From an uncultured Chloroflexota bacterium (GTDB lineage: Bacteria > Chloroflexota > Dehalococcoidia > UBA2247 > RBG-13-53-26): a DNA stretch of 10,134 nucleotides. Numbering within the stretch: position 1 is the first letter of the stretch; the number at the start of each line of letters is the position of its first letter. The stretch is from the NCBI GenBank assembly GCA_937860285.1, contig CALMBS010000055.1, positions 1 through 10,134 of the forward strand. The letters run 5' to 3'. Position numbers and translations under genes: made by a program. Under the pieces are notes generated by a model. That model made no database searches. It saw only the letters and a program-made list of their open reading frames with translations, and was not told the origin of the DNA. Below, in pieces: positions 6,695 to 10,134 of this stretch.

Positions 6695-7441
6695 CTAAGC
6701 GTGGTCGCTGAGAAGGAGCTGCACCTCTACCGTCTGTACCCGCCGGTGCCTGGTGCTGGAGGTCCACTGGCGCTGCAGCCACGCGAGCGCCTTCCGGGTG
6801 TCGCTGGCCACCCGGGCCTTCTCGGAGTGGTCCACCCGGTACTTGAAGAGCCAGTAGGTGAACTCCTTCTTCTCCGTGAGGGACACGGAGTCTCCGCCGG
6901 CACATCCGGTCTGGCCCCGGAACAGGGCCAGCAGGTCCTCCATGCTGGCCTCGTAGACGCGGCGGTAGGCCTCCTGCTCCACGCGCTGGTCCGGGACATG
7001 GGTGAAGTGGCCGTTCTCCTTGAGCACCTCGTCCTCGACCACGGAGATCAGGGCTTCCTCCACCACGACCCCGTAGAGGTAGTTCAGGTAGGCGCGGTAC
7101 TTGACGTCGCCGATGAGCTGGCGGAACTCCCCCGGGGCCAGGTCCAGGGGCGGGGTGGCGGCGAAGAGCAGGTCCAGCTTCTCGCTCTCCGGCACCAGGC
7201 CGTCGATCTCCTGGCACAGCCTGTCGGCCAGGGTCAGCCAGTCGAAGGCTTCTCCCCCGATGAGGTAGCGGTAGTACCGGCCATCGCGGAACTCCTCGGC
7301 GCTGCCCCAGAGGCCGATGGCCTCCAGCAGGGCCACGTACCAGTTGCGGCCGCTGGATACGGCCTCCTTCAGGTGGAGGAGGGCCTCTCTGTCAGCGGCG
7401 GTCTGGGTGAGCGTCCTGTCCGCGGCCTGGGTCATGGCCAC
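6695..7441 (-). CDS. Hypothetical soluble protein, 248 residues, no recognised domain
   Basis: I do not recognise a family. The protein has no signal peptide or membrane segment, is acidic overall and looks mostly helical. It has an aromatic stretch NWYVALLEAIGLW (33-45) followed by RYYRYLIGGEAFDW (55-68), an acidic middle ending in EEALISVVEDEVLKENGHFTHVPDQR and a basic C-terminal third (TEKKEFTYWLFKYRVDHSEKAR). Cysteines are few and unpaired, with no catalytic motif evident. Its balanced composition with Trp, Tyr and Phe makes it far more credible than the Leu/Val/Gln/His-rich reading frame opposite. The start is GTG 7441 or ATG 7435; neither has a Shine-Dalgarno, and TAGAAT lies a few bases upstream, so a leaderless message is possible. 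It lies 51 bases downstream of the M50 protease gene and may be cotranscribed. Confidence 0.75.
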   Translation of the reverse strand: MAMTQAADRTLTQTAADREALLHLKEAVSSGRNWYVALLEAIGLWGSAEEFRDGRYYRYLIGGEAFDWLTLADRLCQEIDGLVPESEKLDLLFAATPPLDLAPGEFRQLIGDVKYRAYLNYLYGVVVEEALISVVEDEVLKENGHFTHVPDQRVEQEAYRRVYEASMEDLLALFRGQTGCAGGDSVSLTEKKEFTYWLFKYRVDHSEKARVASDTRKALAWLQRQWTSSTRHRRVQTVEVQLLLSDHA

Positions 7442-7447
7442 ATTCTA
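7442..7447 (-). promoter_or_regulatory. Possible -10 box TAGAAT directly before the 248-residue protein
   Basis: TAGAAT (minus strand) differs from TATAAT at one base and sits immediately before GTG 7441. If used, transcription would begin at or inside the start region, giving a leaderless message, which fits the absence of a Shine-Dalgarno. No convincing -35 is seen, so this may be chance. Confidence 0.25.
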
Positions 7448-7492
7448 GCACAGGGGGCAAGGAGCGCGAAACGCGGCCCGGGGTGGCGGTGG

Positions 7493-8539
7493 CTATGCTG
7501 GTGTTGCGGGTGTGGTGTTGGGATCCCTGCCGCCCGCTTCGGAAAGGAGCTGACCGTCGCGCAGGTTGACGTTAGCCCAGGCGACGTCATTGAGGAGGAC
7601 CAGTCTCACCGTCCGTGAAAGGTCATCCCGTTCCAGAAGCCGCCGAAAGATCTCCCTTGCCTCCCCGAATGAGCCCATGGAGCATAGCACTGAACCCATG
7701 ACGATGAGCGCGCCCTGGCTTTCGCCGCTGGCCTCCAAGGCCATCTTCGACAACCTTAGGGCTTCGTCCCTTTGTCCACGACGGGTGGCCTCCAAGGCCT
7801 CGCGCGCGAAGACTGCCGCGAGGGACCCTTGGACCTGCTTCTCAGACATGAAGGGAATCTTGAGGAGGGTTCTAACGTCGTTTGATATCAGACCACGGTC
7901 CGTGAAAGTCTGCCTGGGCCAGAGATCCAGAACAAGCATCATGGCGTTGGTGGTCAGCAAGGCGGCGAGCGGCGCTGCCTCTGACGTGAAGCTGCCCAGC
8001 CGCAGGCCCCAGAAGCGGGCCGAACACACCAGTGCCACTACAACCAGCAGGTGCATCAGCGGGCCGGCAAGGACAAGCAGGAGCATCCTGGCGCGAAGCC
8101 GGTGGGCTGGCGCCGCTCCGGGTATGGTGAAACCGGACAAGGGAAGCAGCCTCCATTCGATGTTCGCTCCGAGGATCCGGCGACGAAGTACCAGCCTACC
8201 CTGGCCAATGGTGATGCCCAGGATGCGCACGCCGAGCAGTCGGCCGGCGAGGGCGTGGCTCAGCTCGTGCACCACTACTGTTGGGACCGCGAGCAGCGCT
8301 ATCAGGCAAGCGTTGAGAAGGAACCATCCACTCCGTCCGCCGGTAGCGACCATCCCGAGACCCAGGGCTGCGACAAAGCCGCCCGCAACCAGACTGTTCC
8401 AGCATCCCAGCTTCTGGGACTTCAAGTGGCAGGGAGGGCACCAGGCCTGGACCTCGCCGCGTGAGAACAAAGGACGCCTCTTGATGAATAGGTCCTCTGC
8501 CTCGGACTCCAAACCACAATCACGGCATTTGACGGTCAC
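7493..8539 (-). CDS. Membrane M50 (site-2-protease-like) metallopeptidase with zinc ribbon and TPR-like tail
   Basis: A predicted intramembrane or membrane-embedded zinc protease of 348 residues. Residues 1-40 form a zinc ribbon (C5xxC8 and C34xxC37). Hydrophobic segments follow at about 47-65, 72-90 and 150-172, and another near 188-206. The catalytic motif is H91ELSH95 within VVVHELSHALAG. AGPLMHLL (158-165) corresponds to the M50 AGPxxN region, and LDLWPR...SND (204-221) to the family's LxP...DG segment, making D221 the likely third zinc ligand. From about 240 to 325 a helical tail (EALEATRRGQRDEALRLSKM, then GSFGEAREIFRRLLE) resembles two TPR units. GTG 8539 begins right at the ribbon (MTVKCRDCG); Shine-Dalgarno is weak. 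Known relatives cut membrane-bound regulators; the substrate here is unknown. Codon use looks less GC-biased than its neighbours. Confidence 0.85.
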   Translation of the reverse strand: MTVKCRDCGLESEAEDLFIKRRPLFSRGEVQAWCPPCHLKSQKLGCWNSLVAGGFVAALGLGMVATGGRSGWFLLNACLIALLAVPTVVVHELSHALAGRLLGVRILGITIGQGRLVLRRRILGANIEWRLLPLSGFTIPGAAPAHRLRARMLLLVLAGPLMHLLVVVALVCSARFWGLRLGSFTSEAAPLAALLTTNAMMLVLDLWPRQTFTDRGLISNDVRTLLKIPFMSEKQVQGSLAAVFAREALEATRRGQRDEALRLSKMALEASGESQGALIVMGSVLCSMGSFGEAREIFRRLLERDDLSRTVRLVLLNDVAWANVNLRDGQLLSEAGGRDPNTTPATPA

Positions 8540-8562
8540 AGGACATATCCACTGCCGGGCAG

Positions 8563-8592
8563 ATGGTACCGGCTGATGGAGGCGCGTGTCAA
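8563..8592 (-). promoter_or_regulatory. Promoter for the M50 protease: TTGACA - 18 - TACCAT
   Basis: On the minus strand a perfect TTGACA (8592-8587) is followed 18 bases later by TACCAT (8568-8563, four of six matches). Transcription would begin near 8556, leaving a leader of about 17 bases before GTG 8539. The position in the 261-base gap behind the DUF72 gene suits an independent promoter for the protease gene. Confidence 0.5.
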
Positions 8593-8648
8593 CGCGGCGA
8601 GTTGACTCCTGGTTCTGGCCGCCACGCCAATCGTTGCCTCAAAATGGG

Positions 8649-8726
8649 TGTTACTGAAAGCGGGGCGTGCATCCTGTGAAGACCGGAGGCGTGGGTCTTG
8701 CCTCGACGGCCGGCGTCTCAGTAACA
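8649..8726. repeat. Separated 9-base inverted repeat TGTTACTGA / TCAGTAACA
   Basis: TGTTACTGA at 8649-8657 is the exact reverse complement of TCAGTAACA at 8718-8726, with 60 bases between. Inside, GAGGC and GCCTC at about 8686-8704 can form a smaller stem. It could be a folded RNA, an operator pair or the ends of a small element remnant; a chance match of this size in a gap this long is not very unlikely. Confidence 0.35.
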
Positions 8727-8800
8727 TCGGCTGATGACGCAACGCCTCAGTTTCGGCAGAATTCATATGACCGTCACCTGTTGGGCTACTGCCGGAGGTA

Positions 8801-9568
8801 TCAGGGGTCTGCTGGCGCAACAGGCGTGGCGCTGTCGCATGGCCCCTGAGCCAGCAGCTCCCTCAGCCTGGCGGCGTTCCCGACGGCGTGGGCCCGGGTA
8901 TCGTTGTTGAAGTAGACGTAGACCTGGGAGAGGCCCCGGCCCAGCTCCGAGATCTTCGTGGCCCACGAGCGCAGCTCTTCCTCCGTGTAGCAGCTGTCGT
9001 AGAGGCCGGTGCTGCCGTGGAAGCGGACGTAGGCCAACCCCGCGGTGGCCACGATGGGCGTGGTGGTGCCGGGCAGGTCGTAGACGCAGAAGGCGGCCCC
9101 GTGTTTGCGGAGAAGGGAGTAGACCCCTTCGTCAAACCAGGACTCGTGGCGGAACTCGAAGACGTGCTGCAGGTCCCCGGGCAGCAGCTGCAGGAAGGCG
9201 TCGAGCAGGGCGTCGTGGCGCTTCAGTGAAGGAGGGAGCTGGTACAGCAGCGGGCCCAGCCGGTTGCCCAGCAGGCGGGCCCGGGCGGCGAAGGTCCGGA
9301 GCGGCTCCTCGACATCCCGCAGCTTCTTCAGGTGGGTGATGTAGCGGCTGACCTTCAGGGCGTAGACGAAGCCATACGGGGCCTTGTCGCGCCAGGCCCG
9401 GAAGGCCTTCTCGGAGGGCAGGCGGTAGAAGCTGCTGTTGATCTCCACGGTGGCGAAGTGCTGAGCGTAGTGGGAGAACCACCTGGTCTTGGGGATCTCC
9501 GCCGGGTAGAAGCGGCCCCGCCAGTCATCGTACATCCAGCCCGAAGTGCCGATGCGGAAGCTCATCAT
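8801..9568 (-). CDS. DUF72 (YecE-like) family protein
   Basis: A soluble protein of 255 residues in the widespread DUF72/YecE family, which has a TIM-barrel-like fold and no firmly established biochemical function. The family pattern is complete: RIGTSGWMYDDWRGRFYP at the N-terminus, then FATVEINSSFYRLPS, ALKVSRYITHLKKL, LGPLLYQLPPSL, FEFRHESWF, YVRFHGSTG and VYVYFNNDTRAHAVGNAARL near the end. Conserved Glu, Arg, His and Asp residues in these blocks line the presumed active site. ATG 9568 or the next codon, ATG 9565, can be the start; a weak AGGGCAGGG precedes both. It is transcribed away from the CoA-binding gene, with a dyad-containing promoter region between them. No neighbour clarifies its job. 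Confidence 0.93.
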   Translation of the reverse strand: MMSFRIGTSGWMYDDWRGRFYPAEIPKTRWFSHYAQHFATVEINSSFYRLPSEKAFRAWRDKAPYGFVYALKVSRYITHLKKLRDVEEPLRTFAARARLLGNRLGPLLYQLPPSLKRHDALLDAFLQLLPGDLQHVFEFRHESWFDEGVYSLLRKHGAAFCVYDLPGTTTPIVATAGLAYVRFHGSTGLYDSCYTEEELRSWATKISELGRGLSQVYVYFNNDTRAHAVGNAARLRELLAQGPCDSATPVAPADP

Positions 9569-9585
9569 GCCCTGCCCTGGCGTTC

Positions 9586-9615
9586 AGGCTAGCACGCCAG
9601 CGTGCGGAGGGTCAA
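9586..9615 (-). promoter_or_regulatory. Candidate promoter for the DUF72 gene: TTGACC - 18 - TAGCCT
   Basis: On the minus strand TTGACC (9615-9610) stands 18 bases before TAGCCT (9591-9586). The -35 is five of six, the -10 only three of six. The leader would be about ten bases. A GCACGC-CA-GCGTGC dyad fills most of the spacer, so the low-quality -10 may be compensated or controlled by a bound protein. Confidence 0.35.
9592..9605. promoter_or_regulatory. Dyad GCACGC-CA-GCGTGC, operator-like
   Basis: Two 6-base arms with a 2-base centre lie between the putative -35 and -10 of the DUF72 gene, where a bound repressor would block polymerase or a MerR-type activator could twist the spacer. The 2-base centre makes a DNA site more likely than an RNA hairpin. 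No regulator gene is in the window. Confidence 0.4.
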
Positions 9616-9634
9616 TGATGCCAGGGGGCCGCCT

Positions 9635-9649
9635 CCGCGCAATGTGCGG
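9635..9649. promoter_or_regulatory. Dyad CCGCGC-AAT-GTGCGG in the divergent spacer
   Basis: Six-base arms (one G-T type mismatch) around a 3-base centre. The left part, TCCGCGCA, is repeated exactly 36 bases downstream at the start of the next dyad, about 3.5 helical turns away, and the right arm GTGCGG recurs at 9602-9607. The arrangement suggests repeated binding sites for one regulator. Confidence 0.35.
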
Positions 9650-9670
9650 GCGAGAGGGACCGGCCGGACT

Positions 9671-9686
9671 CCGCGCAGCTGCGCGG
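9671..9686. promoter_or_regulatory. Perfect 16-base palindrome CCGCGCAGCTGCGCGG
   Basis: The sequence equals its own reverse complement over 16 bases and lies 30 bases upstream of the putative -35 of the CoA-binding gene. Its position and perfect symmetry fit a dimeric regulator site. GC-rich DNA makes palindromes more frequent, so the call is moderate. Confidence 0.4.
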
Positions 9687-9715
9687 GGCGTCGCCGATGC
9701 CTTCGCGCGCTCGGC

Positions 9716-9744
9716 TTGCCTCCGGGGGGCATAAGGGATACCAT
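9716..9744 (+). promoter_or_regulatory. Candidate promoter for the CoA-binding gene: TTGCCT - 17 - TACCAT
   Basis: TTGCCT (9716-9721) and TACCAT (9739-9744) are 17 bases apart, each four of six matches. A start near 9751 gives a leader of about 27 bases. The -10 and the four bases after it (TACCATCTGC) are identical to those of the M50 promoter. Confidence 0.4.
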
Positions 9745-9777
9745 CTGCTTGCGGCAGCAGCACCCGCCAGTGGCACC

Positions 9778-10134
9778 ATGAAGAGCATCGCGCGGCAGTC
9801 ACACCAGCGCCGGACACAGGCCCTCGACCGGCTTTTCCACCCGGGGTCGGTGGCGGTGGTTGGCGCGCTGTCCGATGCGGACAAGTGGTACCTGCGGCAG
9901 TACTACATAGCCCCCTTGCTGGAGCTGGGATACCAGGGCCGGATCTATGCCGTCGACTCCAGGGGGAAGGAAGTGCCGGGCGCGGTGGCCTGCCGCAGTA
10001 TCAGTGAGATCCCGGGCCCGGTGGACCTGGTGGTCGGCTGCCTCTCGGCCCGGCGCACCCCGGGGTTGGTCGCCGAGTGCCGCGCTGCCGGGGTGAGGTT
10101 CGTCCAGGTAGTCAGCGCCGGGTTCGCGGCGCCG
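9778..10134 (+). CDS. CoA-binding, acyl-CoA synthetase (NDP-forming)-type protein, 3' end cut by the window
   Basis: The first 119 residues of a longer protein; no stop occurs before the right edge. They form the Rossmann-like CoA-binding domain of NDP-forming acyl-CoA synthetases (acetyl-CoA synthetase/succinyl-CoA ligase alpha type). LFHPGSVAVVGALSDADKW (19-37) is the nucleotide/CoA loop, GYQGRIYAVDSRGKEVPG (51-68) the second strand-turn, then SISEIPGPVDLVVGCLSA (74-91) and AGVRFVQVVSAGF (104-116). Full-length relatives make acetyl-CoA or acyl-CoA with ATP or ADP, or acetylate proteins when fused to a GNAT domain; which applies cannot be told here. ATG 9778 is used because it gives a typical short basic lead-in; no good Shine-Dalgarno is seen. 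It is divergent from the DUF72 gene. Confidence 0.88.
   Translation, partial: MKSIARQSHQRRTQALDRLFHPGSVAVVGALSDADKWYLRQYYIAPLLELGYQGRIYAVDSRGKEVPGAVACRSISEIPGPVDLVVGCLSARRTPGLVAECRAAGVRFVQVVSAGFAAP

Larger units (their letters stand above)
8540..8800. other. Non-coding gap between the DUF72 and M50 genes
   Basis: Besides the M50 promoter I see no convincing gene. A 94-codon frame on the minus strand and a 60-codon frame on the plus strand cross it, but both overlap the DUF72 end, are low in recognisable patterns and look accidental. The stretch is visibly less GC-rich around 8737-8790 and contains a separated 9-base inverted repeat. It may be a remnant of inserted or decayed DNA. Confidence 0.5.

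Noticed and set aside
6701..7618. 305-codon plus-strand frame opposite the 248-residue gene
   Set aside because: It is low in Trp, Tyr and Phe and overloaded with Leu, Val, Gln, His and Gly, and would run into the M50 gene. The minus-strand reading has a balanced protein composition.
7566..8576. 336-codon plus-strand frame opposite the M50 protease
   Set aside because: The minus strand encodes an HELSH motif, a CxxC/CxxC ribbon and membrane segments; the plus-strand frame is Ser/Arg/Pro-rich with no pattern.
8536..8820. 94-codon minus-strand frame between the DUF72 and M50 genes
   Set aside because: It overlaps the end of DUF72 and the M50 start, has no Shine-Dalgarno and shows no recognisable pattern; at most it is a decayed remnant.
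8667..8849. 60-codon plus-strand frame starting GTG
   Set aside because: It runs antisense into the DUF72 gene, has no ribosome site and no recognisable sequence features.
1..10134. CRISPR array, integrase, transposase or RNA genes
   Set aside because: I found no regularly spaced repeats, no recombinase or transposase motifs and no tRNA or rRNA-like stretch by reading both strands.

Overview
This is a GC-rich bacterial chromosomal window (roughly two thirds G+C by eye). It holds ten convincing protein genes, one of them cut by the right edge. I see no rRNA, tRNA, CRISPR array, transposase or integrase. The gene set (NadA, FdhD with a MOSC protein, a DUF72 protein, a CoA-binding acyl-CoA synthetase-type protein) and the protein style suggest an anaerobic or subsurface bacterium. 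I lean towards Chloroflexota/Dehalococcoidia; this is inference from general resemblance, not a search, and a Firmicute-like anaerobe is possible.

Left block (1-6666, all + strand, gaps of 0 to about 90 bases): cysteine desulfurase, CDF-family metal exporter, a 50-residue YHS-domain metal-binding protein, MOSC-domain protein, FdhD-type sulfurtransferase, quinolinate synthase NadA and a UvrD/PcrA helicase. A perfect TATAAT box at 2141-2146 probably gives the YHS-to-helicase genes their own promoter. Several starts overlap or nearly touch the previous stop (GTGA overlap YHS/MOSC; 29-base overlap fdhD/nadA). The block is themed on sulfur and metal handling: the desulfurase can supply persulfide sulfur, FdhD and MOSC proteins act on sulfur in molybdenum/tungsten enzyme maturation, NadA needs a 4Fe-4S cluster, and CDF and YHS proteins handle metal ions. 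The FdhD here has Ala where the family's key loop cysteine is expected.

Middle block (6667-8800): a strong GC hairpin separates the helicase from two convergent minus-strand genes. These are an unrecognised 248-residue soluble protein and, upstream of it, a membrane M50 (site-2-protease-like) metalloprotease with an N-terminal zinc ribbon and a C-terminal TPR-like tail. The protease gene and the 261-base gap beyond it look less GC-biased and may be foreign. A TTGACA/TACCAT promoter fits just upstream of the protease.

Right block (8801-10134): a DUF72 (YecE-like) gene on the minus strand diverges from a plus-strand CoA-binding/acyl-CoA synthetase-type gene that runs off the window. Their 209-base divergent spacer carries three dyad-symmetric sites, one sitting exactly between the putative -35 and -10 of the DUF72 gene. 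The putative -10 of the CoA gene shares the 10-mer TACCATCTGC with that of the protease gene.
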